The notes under the pieces are model-generated. The model did not search any database. It was not told the origin of the DNA and saw only the letters and a program-made list of their open reading frames with translations. A stretch of DNA of 64,000 nucleotides from Lachnoclostridium edouardi. GTDB lineage: Bacteria > Bacillota > Clostridia > Lachnospirales > Lachnospiraceae. The stretch is taken from NCBI RefSeq assembly GCF_900240245.1, contig NZ_OESQ01000001.1:192566-256565 (forward strand), in the 5' to 3' direction. Below, one piece after another: positions 43,710-53,654 of the stretch. The first letter of the stretch is position 1. Every line of letters starts with the position of its first letter. Both the position numbers and the translations under genes were made by a program.

Positions 43710-44196
43710 CTTTTACATTATCAATTCTGTAAATTTCATCCAGAATATCTTCAAACCCATCAGGAAGGCTTTGACCTGTAAGAATCAGTTCAGTTTCATC
43801 AGCCTTATTGCTGATCATCTGCCGCAGATCAGAAGGAGTAATAATCTGACAGTCTAAAAGGCCTAAAACCTCGTCTAAAATCAGTATATCGCACTCTCCT
43901 GTAGTCAGAACCTTGTTGGCAAAGTTGACGCCGTTTTTCATGTTAATCGCTTCCTCCTGGCGTTCCTGCTCCGTCAGATCCTTAAAGCAGGCTGCCAGCT
44001 TTTCAAAACGAAATATTTTTAATTCTGGCTCCAGACGTTTTAAAATGCTGTTCTCCTGGCTTTCCAGATTTCCCTTCATAAATTGTATTACAATGGCAGT
44101 TTTCTGGCAGTCCAGCGACTGTACTGCATATCCCAGAGCTGCTGCAGTTTTCCCTTTACCAGGTCCGTATATGACCTGAACCGTTCCTTTATTCAT
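43690..44196 (-). CDS. Cob(I)alamin adenosyltransferase family protein (CobO/BtuR type)
   Basis: A 168-residue P-loop protein of the CobA/CobO/BtuR family, which moves the adenosyl group of ATP to cob(I)alamin. The P-loop GPGKGKTAAALG is near residue 9, with VIQFMKGN and the Walker B-like LILDEVLGLLD. It resembles the short CobO-like proteins of Clostridia. The frame is open to 44241, but GAGGTGAGG places the start at 44196. No other cobalamin gene is nearby, so the ligand could be something else. Confidence 0.8.
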   Translation of the reverse strand: MNKGTVQVIYGPGKGKTAAALGYAVQSLDCQKTAIVIQFMKGNLESQENSILKRLEPELKIFRFEKLAACFKDLTEQERQEEAINMKNGVNFANKVLTTGECDILILDEVLGLLDCQIITPSDLRQMISNKADETELILTGQSLPDGFEDILDEIYRIDNVKVDKVNK

Positions 44197-44289
44197 TTCC
44201 TCACCTCGTAAGCATAGTACAACTTGGGCAGATTGTATCACATTTCTTACAATATTGCAAGAATTCTTAAATATCCATGAATTCCAATA

Positions 44290-44937
44290 TTATGCTTCTG
44301 CCTGTTCCTCCTGGTCTACGCATTCCAGTTTGCTGACAGACACCTCATATGCAATCCTTTTTTCACACTGGGTTTCGTTTAACTTTTTCGTATATTCTCT
44401 GCTTTGAACTCTTCCCCAGATTCTCACCCTGGTGCCAACCTGGAAAGCAGAGGCGTATCTGGCGTTTCTGCCCCAGGAAATACATGGAATATAATCGGAT
44501 TTTCCATATGGACGGTTTACGGCCAGCAAAAGATCGGCGATCTCTCTGCCTAAAGGAGTTTTTCTGTAAATAGGCTCCTTGCAAATATATCCGTCCAGGT
44601 AAATTTGATTTGTTTTTGTATAATCTGTAAATTCTTCCAGGAAATTTATCTCCCTGACAAAAATAGATAAAACTAAGCGGTTTTTCGTGCCTTCATGGCG
44701 GTTGTAGGAGCGAAACTGTCCAATGGCCTCCACTGTGCTGCCTATGTAATCCTCGTTTACATCCAAAAGTCTTTCAGAAATCATCAGGGGAATCACATCA
44801 ACCTGATCGCTGAGACGGTTTACAGCTACATCCACTACATAAAACCCTTCTCCAAACACCTCATGGCTGAATGTAAATCCTGATGCAATCTTTCCAATTA
44901 TGCTCACCTTGTTGTTTTCAATTACTTTTTCTGACAT
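44290..44937 (-). CDS. Single-stranded DNA-binding protein with two OB-fold units
   Basis: A 215-residue protein with two SSB-like OB folds: about 8-100 (KVSIIGKIASGFTFSHEVFG to VREINF) and about 107-205 (NQIYLDGYICKEPIYRKTPL to VSVSKLECV). The second is the better match to SSB. It lacks the usual acidic Ssb tail ending DDDIPF, so it is probably not the main replication Ssb. Similar proteins occur in Lachnospiraceae as extra copies. It is about 94 nt upstream of the CobO-like gene and downstream of polC. Confidence 0.8.
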   Translation of the reverse strand: MSEKVIENNKVSIIGKIASGFTFSHEVFGEGFYVVDVAVNRLSDQVDVIPLMISERLLDVNEDYIGSTVEAIGQFRSYNRHEGTKNRLVLSIFVREINFLEEFTDYTKTNQIYLDGYICKEPIYRKTPLGREIADLLLAVNRPYGKSDYIPCISWGRNARYASAFQVGTRVRIWGRVQSREYTKKLNETQCEKRIAYEVSVSKLECVDQEEQAEA

Positions 44938-45073
44938 AGTATTTTCTCCTCTTTCTTAAACCTTATTTGCTTCGTAAGCTAATATCATATTTATGGAGCA
45001 AATATCAAATTTATTCAAAAAAGCCATTGTAAAATTGCGACAACATCCGCCTTGAAAGCTGAGAATTATCTGG

Positions 45074-48000
45074 TTATATGTCGAAAAGGGAAAGCTGATT
45101 AGACTCAGGAAGCCCGCCTAAAAGTCCCATATCTCCCATTAATTCACAAATTGTTTTGCTGACCTTTGATCTGTTTCTAAAATCTTCTCTGGAAAGGAAG
45201 GGTCCGTCGGCCACTGCGTCCACAATGGCATCTGCCGCCTTCTCCCCCAGCCCGTCAATACTGCTGAAGGAGGGCATCAGCTTTCCGTCTATAATCTGGA
45301 AGTTTCTGGCCTGGGCCTTATAAATGTCTATAGGCAGAAATTCAAAGCCTCTGGCATACATTTCCTGGACAATCCTCATGTCCCTTAAAGTGTCCTGCTC
45401 TTTTTTTGAAAGAGTGTCTGCTCTTTTCTTGTAATCTGCCAGGTGATATTCCAATTTGTCCCGTCCCTGGCACATAATTTCATAGGAAAAGGCGCTGGCC
45501 CTGATACTGAAAAACGCAGCGTAGTAGGCCAGGGGATAAAATACTTTACAGTAAGCAATTCTCCAGGCCATCATAACGTAAGCTGCCGCGTGGGCCTTAG
45601 GGAACATGTACTTAATTTTCTTGCAGGACCAAATATACCAGTCGGGCACGCCGTGCTTTGTCATTTCAGCTTCCCAGTCCTCCTTCAGCCCCTTTCCCTT
45701 TCTCACGCTTTCCATAATGGTAAAGGACAGGCCTTCCTCTAATCCTTTTTGAATTAAGTAAATCATAATGTCGTCTCGGGTACAGATGGCAGTCTGAATG
45801 GTGGCCTTTCCTTCCTGAATTAAGGTCTGGGCGTTTCCCAGCCACACGTCCGTGCCGTGAGCCAGGCCGGCAATACGCACTAAATCGGAAAAATATTTAG
45901 GCTTTGTGTCAATTAACATCTGCATGGCAAAATCAGTGCCAAATTCCGGCACGCCTAAGGCCCCAAGAGGGCAGCCGCCAATATCCTCAGGCTCTATCCC
46001 CAATGCCTTTGTGCTTTGAAACAGGCTCATAACCTCTTTACAGTCTAAAGGAATGTCCTTTACCGGGTCCAGGCCTGTTAAATCCTGAAGCATACGAATC
46101 ATAGTGGGATCATCATGGCCCAGAATGTCCAGTTTCAGCAGGTTGTGGTCAATGGAGTGATAATCAAAATGAGTGGTGACTGTGGAGGTAGTCATATCAT
46201 TGGCAGGATGCTGAACAGGGGTAAAGGAATAGATTTCCTCGCCTAAAGGCAGCACGATAATGCCTCCAGGATGCTGGCCTGTAGTTCTTCTGACCCCTAC
46301 GCAACCCTGGACGATTCTGTTAATTTCACAGGCACGCTTTCTCACCCCGTGCTCCTCATAATAATTTTTTACGTATCCGTAAGCTGTTTTATCTGCCAGT
46401 GTGCCAATGGTGCCGGCCCGGAAGGTCTGGCCTTTTCCAAATATTACTTCTGTATAATCATGGGCTTTACTTTGATATTCTCCAGAAAAATTCAAGTCAA
46501 TATCCGGCTCTTTATCTCCTTTAAATCCCAGGAAGGTTTCAAATGGAATGTCAAATCCGTCCTTTTTCAACGGATTTCCACACACAGGACATAGTTTATC
46601 CGGCATATCGCAGCCTGCCATACCGCTGAATTTTTTTACATCCTCTGAATCAAAATCATAATAATGACAGGAAGGACAGTAATAATGAGGGCTCAACGGA
46701 TTTACCTCTGTAATACCCGACATGGTGGCCACCAAGGAAGAACCTACAGATCCTCTGGAGCCTACCAGATATCCGTCCTCATTAGATTTCCACACCAGCT
46801 TCTGAGCAATAATATACATTACGGCAAAGCCGTTGCTGATAATGGAATTCAGCTCTCTTTCCAGCCGCTCTACCACTATATCAGGCAGATTGTCCCCGTA
46901 TATTTCATGGGCCCTGTCGTAGCAGATTTTTCTTAAAGATTTATCAGATTCAGGAATCACGGGAGGGCACTTGTCCGGCCGCACAGGAGAAATATTTTCG
47001 CACATATCCGCGATTTTTCTGGTGTTGGTTACTACTACTTCATAAGCCTTGTCTGAGCCTAAATACTGAAATTCCTCCAGCATCTCCTCAGTAGTTCTTA
47101 AATATAAAGGCGCCTGGTCGTCGCTGTCTTTAAAGCCCTGACCGGCCATAATAATCCTTCTGTACACCTCGTCTGACGGGTCCAGAAAATGAACGTCGCA
47201 GGTGGCGCAGACAGGCTTATTAAATTCATCCCCCAGCTCCACAATCCGTTTATTAATAGCAATTAAGTCCTCCTGGGTTTTTACTGTGCTTTTTTCATCC
47301 CTCAGCATAAAAGCATTGTTTCCTAAAGGCTGGATTTCCAGGTAATCATAAAAGTTAACAAGCCTTGTAATTTCCACCTGGGAGGCTCCCCTGAGCAGAG
47401 CCTGATACAGTTCTCCTGCCTCGCAGGCCGAGCCTATAATCAGCCCCTCCCTGTATTTTTCTAAAATACTTTTAGGAATTCTGGGCCTTCTTGCAAAGTA
47501 TTCTAAGTGGGACAAAGATACTAAACGGTAAAGATTCACTCTTCCAATATCATTTTTAGCCAGAATAATCACATGGTGAGTAGGCATTTTTCTGATAATG
47601 TCCACCGTAATCTTGCTCATATTATTTAAGGTATCTAAATCATTTATATCTCTGGCCTTCAGCATCTCCAGAAACTTTACAAATATTTCCGCAGTAGCCC
47701 CTGCGTCGTCCACTGCCCTGTGATGGTTTTTCAGAGAAATGTTTAACGCCTTTGCCACAGTATCCAGCTTAAATCTGTTTAATCCAGGCAAAAGCTGCTG
47801 AGCCAAGGTTACAGTGTCTACCACTGTAGGCGCAAAGGGAATTCCCTGAAGTCTGCAGTTTTCCGCCACAAAGCTAACGTCAAAAGCTGCGTTGTGGCCT
47901 ACTAAAACAGCCCCTTTTGCAAATTCCAAAAATTCCGGCAGAATTTGTTCTATTACAGGAGCGTGAATCACCATGTCGTCGTTTATGCTGGTCAGCTTTT

Positions 48001-49483
48001 CAATTTCAAATGGAATAGGAATTTCCGGGTTTACAAAGGTGCTGAACTTGTCTGTAATCTGCCCTTTTTCCACCCGCACAGCTCCAATTTCAATGATTTT
48101 ATTCTTTACAGGGCTTAATCCTGTTGTCTCCAAATCAAAAACAACATAAGTATGGTCAAAGGTCTGACCGGCAGGATTGTCCACCAGCTGCTTGGTGTCG
48201 TCTACTAAATATCCCTCTACGCCGTAAAGGACTTTAAATGTATCTCCCTTATCCAGGGCATGACTGGCGTCGGGAAAGGACTGAACGCAGCCGTGGTCTG
48301 TCACAGCAATCGCCGGCATCCCCCACTTTTTCGCCCTTTTAATCATGTCCTTAACCTCAGAAACCCCGTCCATATCGCTCATTTTCGTGTGGCAGTGCAG
48401 CTCTACCCGCTTTTCCCTGCTGTTGTCCAGCCTTTTCCCTGTAAAATCCTCGCATTTTTTGATTCCCACTATAGACCCTAATGTTAACTCTCCGTCAAAT
48501 TTATCTATGGTGGTAACGCCTTTAATTTTAATAAAGGTGTTGTCGCTTATAACGGCCTTTACCTCTTCTACAAAATCTTCTTTTGGAAACAACTTTACCG
48601 TCATTGTGTCAGTAAAGTCTGTAAGGTCAAAGATCACCAGGGTGCGGCCGCTTCTCAGCTCCCTGAATTCCTTTCTGATAATTTTTCCTCTGAGAACTAC
48701 CTCTCCTACTTCTCCGTCTATTTTATCTATTTCTACAATTTCGTCCTCAAAATCTCTGCCATAAATTACATCCGGGTTGTCTGAACGTTTATATGATTTT
48801 TTGTAATCCTTTTTAAATTCTTTTTTATTGTCCTTATTGTCCCGCTTTGCCTCCCCCTTTTTATCAGCCCCGGAATTATCCGGAGTAAAGGGCGGCTGTT
48901 CTGCCTGCTGTTTTATATCAGGGCGGCTAACCGGCGATGGAGCCCACTGCATGTTAGGCTCCTCTTTTTTCACCTTTTCCGGTTCTACATATTCATACTG
49001 AACCTCCACAGGAAGTCCGCATCTTTCATAGAAAACCTTTTCCAGAATCCGCTTCAGCTCCCCTGTTTTCTCCTTGTTGACCATGGTATTTTCCACTGTC
49101 ATTTTTAATACGTCAGGATGGGGAAAACCGTATCTGGTTTTCCTGAAAATATTATATTCAATAATACTATAATTTTTCAGCTCCATTAAAAGGCTGTCTC
49201 TGTACACCTTCAACAGCTTTTCAGGGGTATACTGGCCGGACAGCTTATACTTTTCCAAAATCTTTATAGAAATCCTTTTTCCCGGAAAAAGCTGTTCCCG
49301 TATCCCCTTTTCCAGTGCATAAATATTTTGCTTGTGAATTAAACGGGGACTGACAATGTATATACGCAAAATGCTCCTGTCCCTGGTGGAGGTGACTTTT
49401 TCCACCTCTACCAGATTCAGAAGCTGATTCATTTCGTCTGTAATATGTAAATCAGGAAATACATCTAAAAACTTTTTTGCCAT
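45074..49483 (-). CDS. polC: DNA polymerase III alpha subunit, PolC type
   Basis: A 1469-residue replicative polymerase of low-GC Gram-positives. It has an OB-fold domain at about 250-350, a PHP domain beginning ELHCHTKMSDMDG (about 360) interrupted by a DnaQ-type 3'-5' exonuclease (YVVFDLETTG, about 445-610), and a cysteine-rich zinc motif near 935 (CPSC then CPVCG). The C-family core follows (GDKEPDIDLNFSGEYQ with catalytic aspartates). The order matches PolC of B. subtilis (1437 residues). It starts 4 nt downstream of ispG and ends the pyrH-polC cluster. Confidence 0.98.
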   Translation of the reverse strand: MAKKFLDVFPDLHITDEMNQLLNLVEVEKVTSTRDRSILRIYIVSPRLIHKQNIYALEKGIREQLFPGKRISIKILEKYKLSGQYTPEKLLKVYRDSLLMELKNYSIIEYNIFRKTRYGFPHPDVLKMTVENTMVNKEKTGELKRILEKVFYERCGLPVEVQYEYVEPEKVKKEEPNMQWAPSPVSRPDIKQQAEQPPFTPDNSGADKKGEAKRDNKDNKKEFKKDYKKSYKRSDNPDVIYGRDFEDEIVEIDKIDGEVGEVVLRGKIIRKEFRELRSGRTLVIFDLTDFTDTMTVKLFPKEDFVEEVKAVISDNTFIKIKGVTTIDKFDGELTLGSIVGIKKCEDFTGKRLDNSREKRVELHCHTKMSDMDGVSEVKDMIKRAKKWGMPAIAVTDHGCVQSFPDASHALDKGDTFKVLYGVEGYLVDDTKQLVDNPAGQTFDHTYVVFDLETTGLSPVKNKIIEIGAVRVEKGQITDKFSTFVNPEIPIPFEIEKLTSINDDMVIHAPVIEQILPEFLEFAKGAVLVGHNAAFDVSFVAENCRLQGIPFAPTVVDTVTLAQQLLPGLNRFKLDTVAKALNISLKNHHRAVDDAGATAEIFVKFLEMLKARDINDLDTLNNMSKITVDIIRKMPTHHVIILAKNDIGRVNLYRLVSLSHLEYFARRPRIPKSILEKYREGLIIGSACEAGELYQALLRGASQVEITRLVNFYDYLEIQPLGNNAFMLRDEKSTVKTQEDLIAINKRIVELGDEFNKPVCATCDVHFLDPSDEVYRRIIMAGQGFKDSDDQAPLYLRTTEEMLEEFQYLGSDKAYEVVVTNTRKIADMCENISPVRPDKCPPVIPESDKSLRKICYDRAHEIYGDNLPDIVVERLERELNSIISNGFAVMYIIAQKLVWKSNEDGYLVGSRGSVGSSLVATMSGITEVNPLSPHYYCPSCHYYDFDSEDVKKFSGMAGCDMPDKLCPVCGNPLKKDGFDIPFETFLGFKGDKEPDIDLNFSGEYQSKAHDYTEVIFGKGQTFRAGTIGTLADKTAYGYVKNYYEEHGVRKRACEINRIVQGCVGVRRTTGQHPGGIIVLPLGEEIYSFTPVQHPANDMTTSTVTTHFDYHSIDHNLLKLDILGHDDPTMIRMLQDLTGLDPVKDIPLDCKEVMSLFQSTKALGIEPEDIGGCPLGALGVPEFGTDFAMQMLIDTKPKYFSDLVRIAGLAHGTDVWLGNAQTLIQEGKATIQTAICTRDDIMIYLIQKGLEEGLSFTIMESVRKGKGLKEDWEAEMTKHGVPDWYIWSCKKIKYMFPKAHAAAYVMMAWRIAYCKVFYPLAYYAAFFSIRASAFSYEIMCQGRDKLEYHLADYKKRADTLSKKEQDTLRDMRIVQEMYARGFEFLPIDIYKAQARNFQIIDGKLMPSFSSIDGLGEKAADAIVDAVADGPFLSREDFRNRSKVSKTICELMGDMGLLGGLPESNQLSLFDI

Positions 49484-49487
49484 GATA

Positions 49488-50558
49488 TCACCTGTCTGCC
49501 TGTAATGCCATTTCTTCCAGTTCTCTGCGCAGGGTTTCCAAAAGCTGGTCTTCTGGAACCTTTCTTACAACCTGGCCTTTTTTTATAAGAAGTCCTTCTC
49601 CTATTCCTCCCGCTATTCCAATGTCCGCCTCTCTGGCCTCCCCCGGTCCGTTTACTACGCAGCCCATAACAGCTACCTTAATATTTAAGGAATCAAACTG
49701 GGAGGTCATTGTCTCCACCTGATTAGCCAGATTAATTAAATCAATTCTGGTTCTGCCGCAGGTAGGACAGGATACCACCTCTATTCCACCTTTGCGAAGT
49801 CCCAGGGTTTTTAAAATCAGCTTTGCCGACTTGATTTCTTCTACAGGATCTCCAGTTAACGACACTCTTATAGTGTCCCCGATGCCTTGATTTAAAATAA
49901 TTCCCAGGCCTACGGCTGACTTAATATTCCCTGAGGCAACTGTGCCGGATTCAGTAATTCCAACGTGGAGGGGATAATCTGTCTGTGCTGAAATTAATTC
50001 GTGGGCTTTTACGCACATCATTACATCAGAAGATTTTATGCTGATAACCAGATTGTCATACCCCATCTGCTCAATCATTTTCACCTTATCTAAAGCGCTT
50101 TCCACTAATCCCTCAGCCGTTACGCCGCCGTATTTTTCCAGCAGCTCCTTTTCCAGAGAGCCGCTATTTACGCCTACGCGGATAGGAATATTTTTTTCTT
50201 TGGCCTTATCCACTACAGCCTTTACCCTGTCTGCGCTTCCAATATTTCCTGGATTAATCCTGATTTTATCTGCTCCGTTTTCAATGGAAGCAATGGCTAA
50301 GCGGTAATCAAAATGAATGTCAGCTACCAAGGGAATGTGAATTTTTTCTTTGATCTGGCTTAATGCCTTTGCAGCCTCCATTGTAGGCACTGCCACCCGG
50401 ATAATTTCACAGCCTGCAGCCTCCAGCTTTAAAATCTGATTAAATGTAGCTTCTACATCCTCAGTTTTCGTATTGCACATAGACTGGATCAGCACCGGAT
50501 GATCGCCTCCGATCACTTGATTTCCAATATGAATTACTTTTGTAACTTTCTCCTTCAT
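49488..50558 (-). CDS. ispG: (E)-4-hydroxy-3-methylbut-2-enyl-diphosphate synthase
   Basis: A 356-residue [4Fe-4S] enzyme of the MEP isoprenoid route. The TIM-barrel start is KVIHIGNQVIGGDHPVLIQSM. The Fe-S cysteines are in VSCPTCGRT and MGCVVNGPGEA. The gene lies 11 nt after rseP and 4 nt before polC. With dxr it gives two MEP steps within 3 kb. Confidence 0.97.
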   Translation of the reverse strand: MKEKVTKVIHIGNQVIGGDHPVLIQSMCNTKTEDVEATFNQILKLEAAGCEIIRVAVPTMEAAKALSQIKEKIHIPLVADIHFDYRLAIASIENGADKIRINPGNIGSADRVKAVVDKAKEKNIPIRVGVNSGSLEKELLEKYGGVTAEGLVESALDKVKMIEQMGYDNLVISIKSSDVMMCVKAHELISAQTDYPLHVGITESGTVASGNIKSAVGLGIILNQGIGDTIRVSLTGDPVEEIKSAKLILKTLGLRKGGIEVVSCPTCGRTRIDLINLANQVETMTSQFDSLNIKVAVMGCVVNGPGEAREADIGIAGGIGEGLLIKKGQVVRKVPEDQLLETLRRELEEMALQADR

Positions 50559-50569
50559 TTCACTCTCTC

Positions 50570-51676
50570 CTAAAAAAAGCTGCGTATATCATTAAACAGC
50601 ACTACTACCATTAAAACCATTAAAACAGCGAAGCCTGCCAGATGAACCATGCCCTCTTTTTCTCTGTCTATAGGCTTGCCCCTCAGTCCCTCCAGCACAA
50701 GGAATACTAACCGCCCTCCGTCTAATGCGGGAATAGGCAGAAGGTTCATAATTCCCAGTGTAGCGCTGAGAATCAAACACCAGTTGGACAAGGTTAAAAG
50801 GGTGGATGTAAGACCGTACTCCCTGTTTTCCCCTACCGATTCTCCAATCATAGATACAATTCTCACAGGGCCCGCCACAGCCTCGTCTGCCTTCACCTGA
50901 CCGGTAAATAAAAGCTTTAAGCTGTCAAAGGTGCTGCGTATGCAGAACTGAATCTGATTGACGCTGTAGCCCATAAGCTCCAGAAAATTTTCCGGCTTTT
51001 CATAATATCCATAAAAAGAAACGCCCATTTTATATCCGCCATTTTCCTCTGAATACTCCGGGACAATGGTTGTTGTATACATCTGTCCTTTTGCATAGGG
51101 AATGATGCCTTTTTTTCCTTCAGGAGCGCTTCCCTCTAAAGGCGTTCCGCCCTCTGGCCTTAAATATGTTACGTCTAAAGGTTCTCCCGGATGAGCGGCC
51201 ACATATAAAACTACGTCGTTTTTGCCAACAATTGTTTTTCCATTAATTTTTTTAATAATATCCCCGTTTTCCAGACCAGCCTCTCTGGCGGGAGTTCCCT
51301 CCAGGGTGTCGTACACATATGCTGTGTCGTGGCCTAGTGTCGCTATGATAATCACAGCAAAAATAAACGCCAGAATAAAGTTGAAAAACGGACCTGCAAA
51401 TATTACAGAGATTCTGGCCAACACTGATTTATTATTAAATGCTTTAGGGTCGCTTTCGCTTCCATCCTCGCCAAGCATCATGCAGGAGCCGCCAAAGGGA
51501 AGAGCCTTTATAGAATACTGAGTCTCCTCCCCCTGTATGGAAAAAAGCCTTGGCCCCATGCCGATTGAAAATTCTACAACCCCGATTCCGTTCATCTTTG
51601 CCAGTAAAAAGTGTCCAAACTCGTGTATGAGCACAATCAGTCCAAACACCAGGATTGCTAAAATAATATTCAGCAA
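50570..51676 (-). CDS. rseP: Site-2 protease RseP (M50 zinc metalloprotease)
   Basis: A 368-residue intramembrane protease. The zinc motif HEFGH is at residues 18-22 in the first membrane helix, one PDZ domain lies at about 115-170 (GTPAREAGLENGDIIKKING), and the late LDGGR motif completes the site. It cuts membrane-embedded anti-sigma factors or signal peptides. Translation probably starts at TTG with AGGTGG upstream. It starts one base after the dxr stop. Confidence 0.94.
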   Translation of the reverse strand: MLNIILAILVFGLIVLIHEFGHFLLAKMNGIGVVEFSIGMGPRLFSIQGEETQYSIKALPFGGSCMMLGEDGSESDPKAFNNKSVLARISVIFAGPFFNFILAFIFAVIIIATLGHDTAYVYDTLEGTPAREAGLENGDIIKKINGKTIVGKNDVVLYVAAHPGEPLDVTYLRPEGGTPLEGSAPEGKKGIIPYAKGQMYTTTIVPEYSEENGGYKMGVSFYGYYEKPENFLELMGYSVNQIQFCIRSTFDSLKLLFTGQVKADEAVAGPVRIVSMIGESVGENREYGLTSTLLTLSNWCLILSATLGIMNLLPIPALDGGRLVFLVLEGLRGKPIDREKEGMVHLAGFAVLMVLMVVVLFNDIRSFF

Positions 51677-51677
51677 A

Positions 51678-52820
51678 TTACCACCTGCTTTCTATATATT
51701 CATATGTTGCCTGTTCTGCAGAAAGAATTTCCTCTACAGAAGGCTGTTCCTTCACTTTGTGCTGTTCCATGGACATTCTGATGATCTCTGTAATATCCAG
51801 GTAATTGATTTTCCCGTGTAAAAATTTAGACACAGCCAGTTCATTGGCCGCATTGTAAACAGTAGGAAGAGAACCGCCAATTCTCCCTGCCTGGTAAGCC
51901 ATAGAAAGGCCTGGAAAGTTTTCAAAATCAGGTTCTTCAAAGCGAAGCTCTTTTAACATGGAAAAATTCAGCCTTTCTCCCGGAAGATAACGGCGTTCCG
52001 GATAATATAAGGCATACTGTATAGGTAGCTTCATATCAGGAGTTCCTAGCTGAGCCATCACAGCTCCGTCCTCAAATTCTACCATGGAATGAATCACGCT
52101 TTGAGGCTGAACCACTACCTCCACCTGATCTATAGGCACGTGAAACAGCCATTTTGCTTCCATGACCTCCAGCCCTTTGTTTACCATTGTGGAGGAATCT
52201 ATTGTGATCTTTTGTCCCATTTCCCAGTTTGGATGCTTTAGGGCGTCCTCCACCTGTATATTTTTCATCTGTGCTCTTGTCATTCCCCGGAAAGGTCCGC
52301 CGGAAGCAGTTAAAAGCAGTCTGCTGATTTTATTTCCCTTTTCCAAACCAAGACATTGGAACACAGCGCTGTGCTCGCTGTCTACAGGCAGAAGGCGCAC
52401 TTTTTTCTCCTCTGCTAAAGGTATAATAATATGACCTGCCGTTACAAGAGTTTCTTTATTTGCCAAAGCAATATCCTTGCCTGCCTTAATGGCTGCAATT
52501 GTAGGCCGTATGCCAATCATACCTACAACAGCCGTAACAAGAATCTGACTTTCCGGTTCTGTGGCCGTCTCTAAAAGTCCGTCCATGCCGGAATAAATTT
52601 TTACATTTAGATCTTTTGTTCTGATTTTCAGCTCAGCTGCTTTTTCTTCCTGCCACACAGCTGCTATTTTAGGCTGAAATTCTCTGATCTGCTGCTCCAA
52701 CAGATCAATATTTCCTCCTGCAGACAATGCAGTAACCTGTAAATCCTTATTATTTCTCACCACTTCCAGGGTCTGAGTTCCAATAGAACCAGTAGAGCCC
52801 AGAATTGCTATTTTCTTCAT
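51678..52820 (-). CDS. dxr: 1-Deoxy-D-xylulose 5-phosphate reductoisomerase
   Basis: A 380-residue NADPH enzyme, the first committed step of the MEP pathway. It has the Rossmann motif GSTGSIGTQTLEV, ALANKETLVTAG and the DSEHSAVFQCL metal/active-site block. A TTG at 52835 extends the frame, but AAGGAG lies within it; the ATG at 52820 is chosen. It starts 18 nt after cdsA. Confidence 0.97.
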   Translation of the reverse strand: MKKIAILGSTGSIGTQTLEVVRNNKDLQVTALSAGGNIDLLEQQIREFQPKIAAVWQEEKAAELKIRTKDLNVKIYSGMDGLLETATEPESQILVTAVVGMIGIRPTIAAIKAGKDIALANKETLVTAGHIIIPLAEEKKVRLLPVDSEHSAVFQCLGLEKGNKISRLLLTASGGPFRGMTRAQMKNIQVEDALKHPNWEMGQKITIDSSTMVNKGLEVMEAKWLFHVPIDQVEVVVQPQSVIHSMVEFEDGAVMAQLGTPDMKLPIQYALYYPERRYLPGERLNFSMLKELRFEEPDFENFPGLSMAYQAGRIGGSLPTVYNAANELAVSKFLHGKINYLDITEIIRMSMEQHKVKEQPSVEEILSAEQATYEYIESRW

Positions 52821-52838
52821 GGGTATCTCCTTCAATTT

Positions 52839-53636
52839 TTATCTGAGAAAGAACAGGGCAAAATAAATAGCCGGAGCGGTAAACAACATACTGTCAAAAC
52901 GGTCCAGGATTCCTCCATGCCCAGGTATTAAATGCCCGTAATCCTTTACATTGTGATTTCGTTTTATTGCAGAAGCAGCCAGATCTCCAATCTGGGAAAT
53001 AACTGCGGCAATTCCGCAGGCAGCGCCGCACACTAAAACAGGCGATTCCAGCTCCATTTTACCGCCGAATATAAAGGCGTATATTACTCCCAGCAAAACA
53101 GCGCCAAAAGTTCCTCCCACTGCTCCTTCCACAGACTTTTTCGGGCTGAGCACAGGAGCCAGCTTATGTTTTCCCAAAAGCATACCGAAGCAGTAGGCGC
53201 AGGTATCGCAGCCCCAGGAGCTTAAAAATATAAGCCACACTAAATACTGACCGTCTGTTATTTCTCTTGTGCGGTAAATATAGGACATCATAACTGCCAC
53301 ATAAAAAACGCCGAAAAAGGCTCCTGTCACCTCTTCTGTTTTATAATCTGGAAATGTGAAAACATAAATTCCCATCATTATCATTACAGAAGAAGTGATT
53401 AAAAGCTCCATGCAGCTAAAATCTCCGGTCCATACCATAGCATAATAAACTGCAGTTATTATATAACCCAGTATACCTATGGACTTATTATGGATTTTTA
53501 AAACCCGGTAAAGCTCAAATAATCCAATTAATGAGAGCATACCCGCTGTGGCAAAAAGTATACCTCCGCCGCTAATTACTACAAACAGCGCCAGGAGCAC
53601 CAACACGATTCCGCTGATCAGCCGCGTTGTGAACAT
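52839..53636 (-). CDS. cdsA: Phosphatidate cytidylyltransferase
   Basis: A 265-residue membrane enzyme making CDP-diacylglycerol from phosphatidate and CTP. About eight hydrophobic segments and the family signature CDTCAYCFGMLLGKHKLAP followed by SPKKSVEGAVGG are seen. It follows uppS by 18 nt, with GAGGGGGG before the ATG. It continues the phospholipid route of PlsX, PlsY and GpsA. Confidence 0.96.
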   Translation of the reverse strand: MFTTRLISGIVLVLLALFVVISGGGILFATAGMLSLIGLFELYRVLKIHNKSIGILGYIITAVYYAMVWTGDFSCMELLITSSVMIMMGIYVFTFPDYKTEEVTGAFFGVFYVAVMMSYIYRTREITDGQYLVWLIFLSSWGCDTCAYCFGMLLGKHKLAPVLSPKKSVEGAVGGTFGAVLLGVIYAFIFGGKMELESPVLVCGAACGIAAVISQIGDLAASAIKRNHNVKDYGHLIPGHGGILDRFDSMLFTAPAIYFALFFLR

Positions 53637-53654
53637 GGTTTTCCCCCCTCTGGA

